Shown: piece by piece, positions 16,557-26,230 of the stretch
How positions within the stretch are numbered: position 1 is the first letter of the stretch
Layout of the letters: every line of letters starts with the position of its first letter
Source: G965218495 sp965218495
GTDB lineage: Bacteria; Bacteroidota; Rhodothermia; Rhodothermales; Bin80
Direction: 5' to 3'
NCBI GenBank assembly: GCA_965218495.1
Contig: OZ244626.1
Location: 1,054,001-1,118,000 of the forward strand
Length of the DNA: 64,000 bases
Program-made: the position numbers and the translations under genes
The notes under the pieces: model-generated
Told to the model about the DNA's origin: nothing
Databases searched by the model: none
The model's input: the letters and a program-made list of their open reading frames with translations, nothing else

Positions 16557-19187
16557 ATGCCGTCCACGAGCATCCAGCGGGGCGAAACCCCGCTAATGAG
16601 ACAATACTACCGACTCAAGTCGCAATATCCGGACCGGTTGCTACTGTTTCGGATGGGAGACTTCTACGAGACTTTCTCAGAAGATGCGCTCACGGCGAGC
16701 AGCGTATTGGGCATCGTCCTTTCCAAGCGTGCCAACGGCCGAGCCAACTCGGTGCCTTTAGCTGGATTCCCGCATCACGCAATCGACAAACACCTGCCGA
16801 AGCTAGTCCGGGCAGGCCTTCGCGTAGCCATCTGCGAACAGCTTGAGGACCCCAAGAAGACGCGCAAACTCGTCAAGCGGGGCGTAGTCGAGGTTGTTTC
16901 ACCGGGGGTTTCGTTGCACGACAACCTGCTTAGTCCCAAGCAGGTCAATTACCTTGCTGCGGTGCACTGGGCACAGGTAGGGCGGCAGTCCACTATTGTC
17001 GGCGTGGCCTATGTGGACGTTTCCACCGGAGAATTCGTGGTGACTGAATCTGAACCCGCGCAGCTTGAGAGCCTTCTCTATTCCATTGCTCCGAGCGAGA
17101 TCTTAGTCGACAAGCGCCTGAAGAGCCGCTTGGAGGCTGTCCGCTTCACAGACTACATCACAACACCGCAGGAGGACTGGGTTTTCACGCGTGACTATTC
17201 CCGCGATGTGTTGCTACGCCACTTCGGTACGCACTCGCTGAAGGGCTTTGGCGTGGAATCGCTCCGCCACGGCCTGGTTGCTGCAGGTGCAGTGCTGCAT
17301 TACTTGGGCGAAGCGCAGCAAGGCCACCTGTCGCATATCAGGCGGATTGCGCCGCGCCCGGATAGTGGAAGCATGCGCCTTGATCCCCAGACCAAGGCAA
17401 ACCTTTCGCTGGTGTCCTCCACGCAGGAGGGCAGGCAGGATGGTCCGTTAGTCCAGCTAATGGACCAAACATGTACGGCCATGGGCGCCCGACTTCTTCG
17501 GCACTGGCTCGGAGCGCCGCTCTGCGAGGTCGATGCGATTCAAAAACGCCTGGATACCGTTGAGGCGCTGTTTGGCGATATACCTCTTCGAGAAAAGGTG
17601 ATGGAGAGACTGCAGCCCATCTGCGATATGGAGCGGGTAGTGGCGCGCGTATGCACCGGCCGTGCGTCGCCACGCGATCTTGGAGCGTTGGCGCACTCTC
17701 TGGCGGGACTGCCAGGACTTAAAGTAATACTTAAAGAAGGTACCTCTAACATACTACGTACATTAGGCTCAGACCTTGATCCTTGTAGTAATACATGTAG
17801 ATTGATAAAGCGCGCGCTAGTAGGAATCCCACCGACCTCCTTGAGGGAGGGTAACGTCTTCCGCGACGGGTACAATAAAAAGCTTGATCACCTGCGATCG
17901 CTTGCGCGTTCGGGCAAAGACTTTGTGGCCAAGATGCAGAAGGCCGAGATCGAGCGCACGGGCATCCCGTCACTGAAAGTGGGTTACAACAGGGTCTTCG
18001 GGTACTACCTCGAAATCACCAACGCCCACAAGGACAAGGTCCCGTCCAACTACATCCGCAAGCAGACGCTGGTCAATGCCGAACGGTACATCACCCCTGA
18101 GCTGAAGGAGTATGAGGACCAGATCCTGAACGCTGAAGACAAGCTGATCGATCTGGAGCGCGAGCTCTTTATGGAGCTGAGGGCCGATGTGGCACGCGAT
18201 GCTACGGCACTGCAGAGCGCTGCGGCAATACTTGCGACACTTGATTGCTACTGTGCCTTCGCCGAGGCGGCCAGCAATCATGACTTTCGCCGACCCCTGA
18301 TTGATGACTCACTGCGCCTGCATATCGAGGATGGACGCCACCCGGTGGTGGAACAGACCGTGGAAGTGTTCATCCCAAACACGGTAGAGCTGAACCCGGC
18401 GCAAGGCCAGATCTACGTGATCACCGGCCCCAACATGGCCGGCAAGAGCGTTGTGCTTCGCCAGACCGGTCTCATCGTGCTTCTAGCTCAGGCGGGTTCG
18501 TTTGTGCCGGCGCGAAGTGCGCATGTCGGCGTAGTGGACCGCATCTTCACGCGGGTAGGCGCTTCTGACAATCTGGTAGCAGGGGAGAGCACATTTCTGG
18601 TGGAGATGAATGAGACCGCCAACATCTTGCACAACGCGACGCCACGGTCCCTAATCCTGCTTGACGAGGTAGGGCGCGGCACAAGCACCTTTGATGGGCT
18701 ATCCATCGCGTGGGCTCTAGTTGAGCACCTTCACGAGGAGTCACGTGTGGCGGCGCGTACGCTTTTTGCTACGCACTTTCACGAGCTCAATGAGCTTGCG
18801 GAGCGTTTTTCCCGCGTGCGCAACTACCGGGTGCAGGTGCAGGAGCACGAAGGCAAGGTGGTGTTTCTTAGAAAACTGGTGCCCGGTGGAGCGGATCATT
18901 CCTACGGACTTGAGGTCGCACGCATGGCGGGCCTGCCAGGCTCGCTGTTGAAAAGGGCCAAGGAAATCCTGGTGCAGTTGGAACAGCAGCCGGCGCAGGA
19001 AGCGGTGGTGTCTGCGCCAAAGCCACAGGAGGATAAGGAGGCCAAAGGGATTCAGATGACGTTGTTTTCCTGGGATGCGGACAGCCAAGTGGCGGAAAGA
19101 GTGCGTGCGCTCGATCCGAACAACATGACGCCCATGCAGGCACTGGTAGCATTGGTAGAGCTGAAGGAGCTGGCGGAAAACGAGTAG
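16557..19187 (+). CDS. mutS: DNA mismatch repair protein MutS
   Basis: MutS1-type mismatch recognition ATPase of 876 residues. The mismatch-reading Phe-X-Glu is at residues 36-38 within MGDFYETF. The core and clamp domains follow, then the ATPase with Walker A GPNMAGKS, the DEVGRGTSTFDG Walker B/signature segment, and ATHFHEL. The extreme C-terminus (NNMTPMQALVALVELKELAEN) matches the usual MutS tail. Residues about 385-425 are encoded by locally AT-rich DNA (17740-17880), but the frame is intact. The 111 bp upstream contains no gene. It probably works with the MutL encoded at 3.9 kb; no mutH is seen. Confidence 0.97.
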   Translation: MPSTSIQRGETPLMRQYYRLKSQYPDRLLLFRMGDFYETFSEDALTASSVLGIVLSKRANGRANSVPLAGFPHHAIDKHLPKLVRAGLRVAICEQLEDPKKTRKLVKRGVVEVVSPGVSLHDNLLSPKQVNYLAAVHWAQVGRQSTIVGVAYVDVSTGEFVVTESEPAQLESLLYSIAPSEILVDKRLKSRLEAVRFTDYITTPQEDWVFTRDYSRDVLLRHFGTHSLKGFGVESLRHGLVAAGAVLHYLGEAQQGHLSHIRRIAPRPDSGSMRLDPQTKANLSLVSSTQEGRQDGPLVQLMDQTCTAMGARLLRHWLGAPLCEVDAIQKRLDTVEALFGDIPLREKVMERLQPICDMERVVARVCTGRASPRDLGALAHSLAGLPGLKVILKEGTSNILRTLGSDLDPCSNTCRLIKRALVGIPPTSLREGNVFRDGYNKKLDHLRSLARSGKDFVAKMQKAEIERTGIPSLKVGYNRVFGYYLEITNAHKDKVPSNYIRKQTLVNAERYITPELKEYEDQILNAEDKLIDLERELFMELRADVARDATALQSAAAILATLDCYCAFAEAASNHDFRRPLIDDSLRLHIEDGRHPVVEQTVEVFIPNTVELNPAQGQIYVITGPNMAGKSVVLRQTGLIVLLAQAGSFVPARSAHVGVVDRIFTRVGASDNLVAGESTFLVEMNETANILHNATPRSLILLDEVGRGTSTFDGLSIAWALVEHLHEESRVAARTLFATHFHELNELAERFSRVRNYRVQVQEHEGKVVFLRKLVPGGADHSYGLEVARMAGLPGSLLKRAKEILVQLEQQPAQEAVVSAPKPQEDKEAKGIQMTLFSWDADSQVAERVRALDPNNMTPMQALVALVELKELAENE

Positions 19188-19560
19188 CGACCCGGATCCA
19201 CTGGCAATGAGTCAAGCTGGAGCGACCTCTGTGACTCTCGGTGGCGTGTTCCGTGGCACGTGCGCCAGCATTAAATCGCAAGTGAAAACAACTGCTGCTG
19301 GCGGCGACTGATGCCATTAGCGTACGTTGACTCAAGGGCCCGCCGATCGTGCTACGCGCTGAATTACCCACATGCAGTTGAGCAAATCGGACCCCCCGGC
19401 AACAAGGCGAGGCGTTTTGCAATCGGGTAGTATTGTACCTTGCAGCGTCGCCATATTGTGCACCTCGGTGGTTCTGTGGCGAGACTACCCTACGATCGGC
19501 CTATGCGTGGACGTATCGTTTGCCTGAGTGTTTGCAATAATTGATTCCAGAATGTGAGTC
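19188..19560. other. 373-bp intergenic region before purD
   Basis: No supported coding frame. It should contain the mutS transcription end and the purD promoter. I could not identify a terminator, and no purine riboswitch is evident. Confidence 0.4.
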
Positions 19561-20838
19561 ATGCGGATTTTGGTCGTAGGCAGCGGTGGGCGTGAGCACG
19601 CCTTCGGGTGGGCTCTAATGCGCGGCGGGTCTACGCTATACTTTGCTCCAGGCAATGCAGGCACGGCTGCAATTGGGCACAACGTACCGATCGGTGCTGG
19701 CGAAATTGAGGCATCAGTCGCATTCGCACGCGAAGAATCAATTGACCTTACCGTGGTGGGGCCAGAGGTGCCACTAGTAGACGGGATCGCCGATGCCTTT
19801 GAATCCGCGCGCCTGCGGGTAGTGGGTCCTTCGGCTGTTGCCGCCGAGATTGAGGGCAGCAAAGCGTTCGCCAAGAAATTCATGGCTCGGCGAGGGATTC
19901 CAACCGCGGCATTCAGGGTGTTTCCTGCGGACCAGCATGAGGAAGCTTGGGCATACGTGCAGGCTCAGGGTATGCCCATTGTTATAAAGGCAAGCGGACT
20001 GGCCGCAGGCAAGGGCGCGATGGTTTGCAGCACCCTGGACGAATCCAGAATCGCACTGGACCGGATGATGAAGTCGCTGGATTTTGGCGACGCTGGGGCT
20101 GAAGTCGTCATAGAGGAGTGCATGGTGGGCGAAGAAGCGAGTGTATTCGCATTTACCGACGGGGATGACTACGTATGCCTGTCGCCTGCACAGGATCACA
20201 AGCGTATTGGGGAGGGCGATACCGGTCCCAATACCGGCGGGATGGGAGCCTATGCACCTGCTCCGCTGGTGGACCATGCACTGCTAGCTCGCGTGCGTGC
20301 GGAAATCATAGAGCCGACTCTCGAAGGCTTGGCCAGCGAAGGGCGCGTGTACAGAGGCTGCCTGTATGCAGGAATCATGGTGACGGATTCAGGGCCGAAG
20401 GTCGTTGAGTTTAACTGCCGCCTTGGTGACCCGGAAGCGCAGGTCGTGCTGCCGCTCCTTGATGTCGATGTCAAGGAATTGATGCTGTCGATTGCAGAGT
20501 GCAGGCTGAGCCGCCTGCGGGTCGCACTGTCCGCTGGTGCCGCGGCGTGCGTGGTGCTGGCCTCGAAAGGGTATCCTTCCAGTTACAAGAAAGGCTATAC
20601 GATTGCCGGACTGGAAAGAGCAGGGGAGGAGGCTCTGGTGTTTCATGCGGGCACGCGCATGGATGACGCAGGGAGCGCCGTAACTGCTGGCGGACGCGTC
20701 TTGGGCGTAACGGGCCTCAGCAGCGATCTGCAGGGCGCCTTGGACCAGGCGTATTCTGCAGCGGACCACATTCATTTTGAAGGCCTAACAATGCGACGCG
20801 ACATCGGCCAGAAAGGCATTGCGCGCTTGGCGCTATGA
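19561..20838 (+). CDS. purD: phosphoribosylamine-glycine ligase (GAR synthetase)
   Basis: ATP-grasp enzyme for the second step of de novo purine synthesis. The N-terminal MRILVVGSGGREHAFGWAL is the standard PurD start; TVVGPEVPLVDGIAD, KASGLAAGKGAMVC, TDGDDYVCLSPAQDHKRIGEGDTGPNTGGMGAYAPAP and VEFNCRLGDPEAQVVLPLL follow in order. Length 425 is normal. The stop overlaps the start of the next gene by 4 bases, indicating co-translation with an exported beta-propeller protein, an unusual partner. Confidence 0.97.
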   Translation: MRILVVGSGGREHAFGWALMRGGSTLYFAPGNAGTAAIGHNVPIGAGEIEASVAFAREESIDLTVVGPEVPLVDGIADAFESARLRVVGPSAVAAEIEGSKAFAKKFMARRGIPTAAFRVFPADQHEEAWAYVQAQGMPIVIKASGLAAGKGAMVCSTLDESRIALDRMMKSLDFGDAGAEVVIEECMVGEEASVFAFTDGDDYVCLSPAQDHKRIGEGDTGPNTGGMGAYAPAPLVDHALLARVRAEIIEPTLEGLASEGRVYRGCLYAGIMVTDSGPKVVEFNCRLGDPEAQVVLPLLDVDVKELMLSIAECRLSRLRVALSAGAAACVVLASKGYPSSYKKGYTIAGLERAGEEALVFHAGTRMDDAGSAVTAGGRVLGVTGLSSDLQGALDQAYSAADHIHFEGLTMRRDIGQKGIARLAL

Positions 20839-21734
20839 GGTATCTCTTAGCCCCGCTAGTGATGCTCCTGGTGCCGACGGCGCAGGCACAGGACGGTGTA
20901 GTAACACTTGTGGACTACGAGGCGCTTGCGACCTTTACCGAGGCGTGTCGATTGGCAATTGACGCTCGCAACCGCTTGTATGTGGTGGATAAGGGCCGAG
21001 AGGTCGTGGTGCAGCTGGACGTTGAAGGTCAAGAGCTGGCACGATTGGGTGGACCGGGAGGTCGCGACGGCGAGTTTGACGAGCCGCTGGACTTTGACCC
21101 GGGAGCCGGGCTCACCTGGCTGGTGGCCGACGCCGGCAATGGACGACTACAGCGGTTTTCCCAGACGTTCCTGCATCTGGAGACGCTGGCCGTGCCGCGC
21201 AAAGCGCACTTCGAGCCTGGCACTCCTGGCCGACTGGAGCCCCGAGATGACGTGCTGCAAAGTGGCTGGCCCGTGGCGGTAGCGCAGAGTCCAACCGGAG
21301 AAACATTCGCAATAGAGGCATACCAAAGCGTGGTGCTCAAGTGGGATAAGAGTCGGCGCCTGGAGCGCGCCATTGGAGGGTTTGGCTTGGGAGAAGCAAC
21401 GCTTGAAGAGCCTGTAGCACTTGCCGTGAACACCGAACTGCTCTATGTGGCAGATCGAGGATCGCGCTCCATACTGGTATACGACCTATTTGGCGGCTAC
21501 GTCCGTACGATGGCGCGCGGACTGGCAGAAGATGTACGCGCCTTAGTCCTCGACAGCAGCATGCTCTGGATCGTTCTGCCTTCACGCCTTTTGGTGATGG
21601 ATGCCACAGGCCGGAAACTGTATGACATTCAGGTCCGCGAAGACCTGGACTTGGTCGATGCCGTGCCGCACGGCGGGGACATCTTCCTGCTGACGCCAAC
21701 GCAACTCTTGCGCGTACGTAGCGAAGGCCGCTAA
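20835..21734 (+). CDS. exported NHL-like beta-propeller protein
   Basis: Protein of 299 residues with a signal peptide (MRYLLAPLVMLLVPTAQAQ, likely cleavage after AQA). The mature part has repeated blades with strand-turn motifs such as LAIDARNRLYVVDKGREVVVQLDVEGQ, WLVADAGNGRLQRFS, LAVNTELLYVADRGSRSILVYDLFG and MLWIVLPSRLLVMDATGRKLYD, typical of six-bladed NHL/TolB-like propellers. Probably periplasmic or surface-exposed. No catalytic residues can be named. Its ATG overlaps the purD stop (ATGA). Function unknown. Confidence 0.7.
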   Translation: MRYLLAPLVMLLVPTAQAQDGVVTLVDYEALATFTEACRLAIDARNRLYVVDKGREVVVQLDVEGQELARLGGPGGRDGEFDEPLDFDPGAGLTWLVADAGNGRLQRFSQTFLHLETLAVPRKAHFEPGTPGRLEPRDDVLQSGWPVAVAQSPTGETFAIEAYQSVVLKWDKSRRLERAIGGFGLGEATLEEPVALAVNTELLYVADRGSRSILVYDLFGGYVRTMARGLAEDVRALVLDSSMLWIVLPSRLLVMDATGRKLYDIQVREDLDLVDAVPHGGDIFLLTPTQLLRVRSEGR

Positions 21735-22824
21735 GCAGACTTGCGGCAGAGCGGTGGCCTGAACTGGCTATTGGTAGATGCTGTGCGCAACGCTTTCCAG
21801 GATCTTTGGCATCGCGAACCCGCTTGCCATGGGTGAAGCGATGTCGTGAGTACCTGCAGCAAGAATGGGACAGGGGCGGAGTATTCATGCGCTGCCAAGC
21901 TTTGGCGGGGCTGACGCGGCGCCAAAGGCTGGCTGCGCGCCCGGCTGGCATCCATATTGAATATACCTGGTCGCATGTTACTGCCGGCTCGTCCCTGTGT
22001 ATCGGCTATGCAGTTGCAATCCGCACCTTGGCCGACGGGTTGTACGAGCACCCTTAATCAGGCCGAGTGGCTGGACAGCGTGTTGACACGCAGCACCCCA
22101 GGCTTCAACCCAGGCGGCCAACTCTGGGAGGCAGCGAAAGCAAGATGACCAGCGCCTCGCCGTCACTCCCAGTCATCCAGGCTGGAGGTCGCACGCTGGA
22201 GCTGATTCGAGATTGCTTCAATGCGGGAATGCGCTCGTGCCTCCTGTTTCATGGCCTGCGGCGGCTCCTGTGCACCCGGCAGTACGCATAAATAACGAAG
22301 TGCATATGTACAAGCCCGTCCGCGATACCTGTTTCGTGGTGACCTGCTGCTCCATTCTTCCGAATTTGGAGACTGGAAGCATTTTTGATGTCCCATGAGC
22401 CAAGAACATCTGCCTAGAATTGGCGTTTGCCCTACCGAACGTGCGTAGCAACACCGTAGCGTGTTGGTAACTGTCGCAGAATTCCGCATATTTGCGGCTC
22501 ATTCCATTCGGATATGATGCAGCGAGAGATAGGCGAAATGGTTTTCCAGCGCGCGCCCGTGGGCGCGCCGAGGCGCCGACCCCTCCGCCCTCAGCGTCGA
22601 CCTACTCCTTCTAATCTTCGGGTAATCGCCCCTGGTCGATCCTGACGCACATCGCAGACGCTGAGCGTGGCACGGGGTTGGCCAGACCTCGCGCCAATGC
22701 AGCTACCTACCTATACTTCAATCAGGTCCCAGCGTCATGGTACAGCGTTGCTTGCCACCACACTCTTGCCCAAGTCCGTGTGTCGGCGGTCATGACTCTC
22801 CACAAGCGCTAACCTCCGCTTCTT
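21735..22824. other. 1.09-kb leader/intergenic region before the ilv-leu operon
   Basis: No frame here has a recognisable protein or a convincing start, although several of 60-110 codons are open. It contains a CGTGTTGACACG palindrome at 22079-22090, a very strong GC hairpin at 22551, and a run of four Leu codons, Ile and Phe then stop at 22602-22625. The length is unusual for this compact genome and may include a long regulatory leader of ilvB or a decayed gene. Confidence 0.4.
22551..22568 (+). promoter_or_regulatory. perfect GC inverted repeat in the ilvB leader
   Basis: GCGCGCCC and GGGCGCGC are exact complements separated by GT, giving a very stable small hairpin or a dyad binding site about 260 bp before ilvB. 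No T-run follows. A role in control of the operon is inferred from position only. Confidence 0.35.
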
Positions 22825-24627
22825 ATGCAATACGATTCACATACCAAGCTGCAAGCGGCCGAGACCGCCGGTGATGCCCTCCCGGAATCCGGACCGCATG
22901 TCGTAGCTGCGCAGCAGGACATATCTGGCGCTGAGATTCTTCTTCGATCACTGCAGGCTGAAGGCGTCAAAGTTGTTTTCGGATATCCAGGGGGCGCGGT
23001 CATCAAGATCTATGACGAGATGGCCCGGACCAACCCGGATTTCCAGCACATCCTGGTCCGTCACGAGCAGGGAGGAGCTCATGCGGCCGAAGGTTATGCG
23101 AAGGCAACCGGCAAGGTCGGAACGGTACTGGTAACGAGTGGGCCCGGGGCGACAAATACCGTGACCGGCATCGCGGATGCCTTCATGGACTCTGTACCGA
23201 TTGTCGTCTTTACAGGTCAGGTACCGACAGGCCTTATTGGCAACGATGCATTCCAGGAATGTGATGCAGTTGGCATAACACGTTCCATCACCAAGCACAG
23301 CTATTTGGTTCGCGACGTCAAGGACCTTGCACGCACGGTCAAGGAAGCCTACCACATCGCTCGTACCGGGCGCCCCGGTCCTGTGCTCGTAGACCTCCCT
23401 AAGGATGTACTGCTGGCCACCGCACCGTTTTATTACCCGGACACCGTCAACATTCGCGGCTATGTAGTGCCTGGAGCCGGGCGGCCGGAGAAAATCGTCC
23501 GTGCAGCACACATGATTGCGGAGTCTCAGCGGCCAATATTCTACGTTGGTGGCGGGGCAGTCAATTCGGGCGCCTCAGAAAAGCTGCGCGCGATTGCCAG
23601 ACGAACACGCATTCCCGTTACAACAACGCTGCACGGCCTGGGGGCATTCCCTGAAGACGATCCCCTCGCCCTCAATATGCTGGGCATGCACGGCACGTGG
23701 TGGGCCAACCAGGCGATTCAGCACTGCGACCTCATTATCGCAGTGGGGGCGCGCTTTGATGACCGGGTTACCGGAAAGCTCGAATCATGGGCACCGCACG
23801 CCAGCGTGATTCATATCGAAATCGACCAGTCCTGCATTTCCAAGAACATTTTCGCAGACTGCGCCATCCTTGGAGACGTCAATTTGGTTCTGGACCAGCT
23901 GGATCCGCTCTTGAAGCGCAAGGACACTGAAGCGTGGCTGAAAGAGATCGATGTCTGGCGCCAGGAATGCCCGCTCGAGTATGAAATGGATGATAATCTG
24001 CGCGCCCAGTACGTCATCGAGTGCTTGCGCAACAAGACCCAAGGCAATGCCGTGGTGCTTACCGATGTAGGACAACACCAGATGTGGACTGCGCAGTATT
24101 TCCGGTTTATGTATCCTCGCACTCATATCACGTCGGGCGGTCTGGGAACGATGGGCTTTGGGATGCCCGCATCCATGGGGGCAGCCTTCGGGTTGCGAGA
24201 GATGGGCAGTGACATGCCCGTCGTATGCATCAGCGGGGACGGCGGATTCGTGATGAATGCGCAGGAGCTCAGCGTGGCGGCAGCCCACAAGCTTCCGATC
24301 AAGATTGCGGTCATAAACAACCGGTTCCTTGGCATGGTACGGCAGTGGCAAGAGCTCTTTCATGCCGAACGCTACAGCCACACCGACCTGTCCGATACCA
24401 ACCCTGACTTTGTGAAGCTGGCCGAAGCCTATAACTGTGTGGGGCTACGGGCCGCAACCAACCAGGAAGCCGTCGACATCATAGACGAAGCTTGGACTAT
24501 CCATGACCAGCCAACCCTGATGGAGTTTCAGGTGGCCAAAGAGGAAATGGTCTTCCCCATGGTTCCGGCCGGCGCCGCCACGGGTGACATGATTACCAAG
24601 CGCATCGTCCCCAATTCATTCGTGTGA
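22825..24627 (+). CDS. ilvB: acetolactate synthase, large (catalytic) subunit
   Basis: Thiamine-diphosphate enzyme that condenses two pyruvates to acetolactate, or pyruvate with 2-oxobutyrate to acetohydroxybutyrate. After a roughly 30-residue non-conserved N-terminus the protein reads GAEILLRSLQAEGVKVVFGYPGGAVIKIYDEM, RHEQGGAHAAEGYAKATGKVG with the catalytic Glu, and VTSGPGATNTVTGIADAFMDS. In the C-terminal ThDP domain GDGGFVMNAQELSVAAAHKLPIKIAVINNRFLGMVRQWQELF carries the GDG...NN metal/ThDP motif. Length 600. It is the first gene of an eight-gene operon; the regulatory subunit ilvN follows after 7 bp. Confidence 0.97.
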   Translation: MQYDSHTKLQAAETAGDALPESGPHVVAAQQDISGAEILLRSLQAEGVKVVFGYPGGAVIKIYDEMARTNPDFQHILVRHEQGGAHAAEGYAKATGKVGTVLVTSGPGATNTVTGIADAFMDSVPIVVFTGQVPTGLIGNDAFQECDAVGITRSITKHSYLVRDVKDLARTVKEAYHIARTGRPGPVLVDLPKDVLLATAPFYYPDTVNIRGYVVPGAGRPEKIVRAAHMIAESQRPIFYVGGGAVNSGASEKLRAIARRTRIPVTTTLHGLGAFPEDDPLALNMLGMHGTWWANQAIQHCDLIIAVGARFDDRVTGKLESWAPHASVIHIEIDQSCISKNIFADCAILGDVNLVLDQLDPLLKRKDTEAWLKEIDVWRQECPLEYEMDDNLRAQYVIECLRNKTQGNAVVLTDVGQHQMWTAQYFRFMYPRTHITSGGLGTMGFGMPASMGAAFGLREMGSDMPVVCISGDGGFVMNAQELSVAAAHKLPIKIAVINNRFLGMVRQWQELFHAERYSHTDLSDTNPDFVKLAEAYNCVGLRAATNQEAVDIIDEAWTIHDQPTLMEFQVAKEEMVFPMVPAGAATGDMITKRIVPNSFV

Positions 24628-24634
24628 GGTGGAA

Positions 24635-25210
24635 ATGTCCGAATCACTTATTCTGACGCCGCAGCAGATCAAGCGCAAGAAGGCTGCCGGGGAGCCGATA
24701 GAGCCAGGTGAAGACGAGCTGATCCATCGGCATACGATCATGGTTCTGGCAGAAAACTCCATTGGATCCCTGATCCGAGTGGTCAACATGTTCGCGGCGC
24801 GTGGCTTCCACATTGACAGCATCACCGTGGGTGCTACGGATGATAGGTCGATCAGCCGCATGCACGTAGTCACTACGGGCAATGAGCGCATCATCGCGCA
24901 AATTCTGCGGCAGCTAAGCCGCCTGGTGGACACGATTGAGGTGTGCGACCTGACTGAGACCAACTACGTGGAGCGCGAACTCTGCCTGCTTAAGGTGCGC
25001 TATACGCCTCAGTCACGCGCCGAGATCATGGACGTGAATACTGTGTTTCGTGGCAAGGTCGTGGACATCACGCCGAATGCTTTCACGTTTGAGCTCACCG
25101 GGCCTACGCCCAAAGTTGACGCCTTCATCGACATGATGCGTCCACACAAAATTGTAGAGGTAGCAAGGAGCGGTCGTGTCGCCATGCAACGCAACCACGT
25201 ACTATCATAG
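24635..25210 (+). CDS. ilvN: acetolactate synthase, small (regulatory) subunit
   Basis: Regulatory subunit that binds valine through an N-terminal ACT domain and activates IlvB. HTIMVLAENSIGSLIRVVNMFAARGFHIDSITVG is the ACT core, followed by a VDTIEVCDLTETNYVERELCLLKV linker and the C-terminal domain (FRGKVVDITPNAFTFELTGPTPKVDAFIDMMRPH...VEVARSGRVAM). The first 30 residues (SESLILTPQQIKRKKAAGEPIEPGEDE) are an extension relative to short IlvH/IlvN proteins. ATG at 24635 is preferred over GTG at 24629 because a GAGGTGG Shine-Dalgarno-like run lies just before it. Confidence 0.95.
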   Translation: MSESLILTPQQIKRKKAAGEPIEPGEDELIHRHTIMVLAENSIGSLIRVVNMFAARGFHIDSITVGATDDRSISRMHVVTTGNERIIAQILRQLSRLVDTIEVCDLTETNYVERELCLLKVRYTPQSRAEIMDVNTVFRGKVVDITPNAFTFELTGPTPKVDAFIDMMRPHKIVEVARSGRVAMQRNHVLS

Positions 25211-25221
25211 TTAGCCCCTTT

Positions 25222-26211
25222 ATGCAAATACACTACAGCGCCAACCCGGCGGCGATACGCAGCAAGAAGGTGGCCGTCATCGGTTACGGCAGTCAGGGCC
25301 ATGCGCATGCGCTCAACTTGGCCGACAACGGCGTCACCGTTGTAGTGGGCCTGCGAGACGGATCCTCTTCGGCGCCTGCAGCCTCAAAAAAAGGCTTGCA
25401 AGTCATGGACGTCGGAGCGGCCTCAGCCTGGGGCGATGTCATCATGCTTCTTATCCCGGACCAGCACCAAAAGGCGGTATATGAGGCAGCAATCGCCGCC
25501 CACATGACACCCGGCAAGGCACTGGGGTTTGGGCATGGCTTCAACATCCATTACAACCAGATCCTGCCGCCGGCCGGCATCGATGTATTCATGGTGGCCC
25601 CCAAGTCGCCGGGGCATCTTGTGCGCAGAACATTCGAAGAGGGCAAGGGGACGCCCTGCCTGGTCGCAGTGGCACAAAATGCCAGCGGATGTGCGCTCGA
25701 GCTTGCCATCAGCTATGCCGATGCCATCGGAGGAACGCGCGCCGGTGTTATAGAAACCAACTTCAAAGACGAAACGGAGACAGACCTGTTTGGAGAGCAG
25801 GCCGTGCTCTGTGGCGGGTCCCAGGCGCTTATACAGGCTGGCTTTGAAACCCTTGTTGAGGCAGGGTACCCGGAGGAGCTCGCCTACTTCGAAGTGCTGC
25901 ATGAGCTCAAACTTATCGTGGATCTGTACTACGAAGGCGGGCTCTCGTATATGAATTATTCGATCAGCGATACTGCCGAGTATGGCAACTATTCGCGCGG
26001 TCCACGTGTGATTGACGCGACTGTAAAGCAACGCATGCAGACGGTCCTCAGTGAGATACAGTCCGGTGCCTTTGCAAAAGAATGGATTGCAGAGTGTGAA
26101 TCTGGAGGTGCAACATTCAAGGCGCAGCGCGAGGCCGTCGCTACACACCCGATTGAATCGGTTGGGACGCGGCTACGCAAGATGATGAGCTGGCTCAGGT
26201 CGAACAAGTAA
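25222..26211 (+). CDS. ilvC: ketol-acid reductoisomerase
   Basis: NAD(P)H-dependent isomeroreductase, second common step of valine and isoleucine synthesis. The Rossmann motif VAVIGYGSQGHAHALNLADNGV is near residues 18-39. MVAPKSPGHLVRRTFEEGKGTPCLVAVAQ and TNFKDETETDLFGEQAVLCGG carry the metal-binding Asp/Glu. The C-terminal knotted domain (YFEVLHELKLIVDLYYEGGLSYMNYSISDTAEYG) follows. Length 329 marks class I. The NAD/NADP loop reads GLRDGSSS. It follows ilvN by 11 bp. Confidence 0.97.
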   Translation: MQIHYSANPAAIRSKKVAVIGYGSQGHAHALNLADNGVTVVVGLRDGSSSAPAASKKGLQVMDVGAASAWGDVIMLLIPDQHQKAVYEAAIAAHMTPGKALGFGHGFNIHYNQILPPAGIDVFMVAPKSPGHLVRRTFEEGKGTPCLVAVAQNASGCALELAISYADAIGGTRAGVIETNFKDETETDLFGEQAVLCGGSQALIQAGFETLVEAGYPEELAYFEVLHELKLIVDLYYEGGLSYMNYSISDTAEYGNYSRGPRVIDATVKQRMQTVLSEIQSGAFAKEWIAECESGGATFKAQREAVATHPIESVGTRLRKMMSWLRSNK

Positions 26212-26230
26212 GCGTGCGCAGCGCAGGCTC

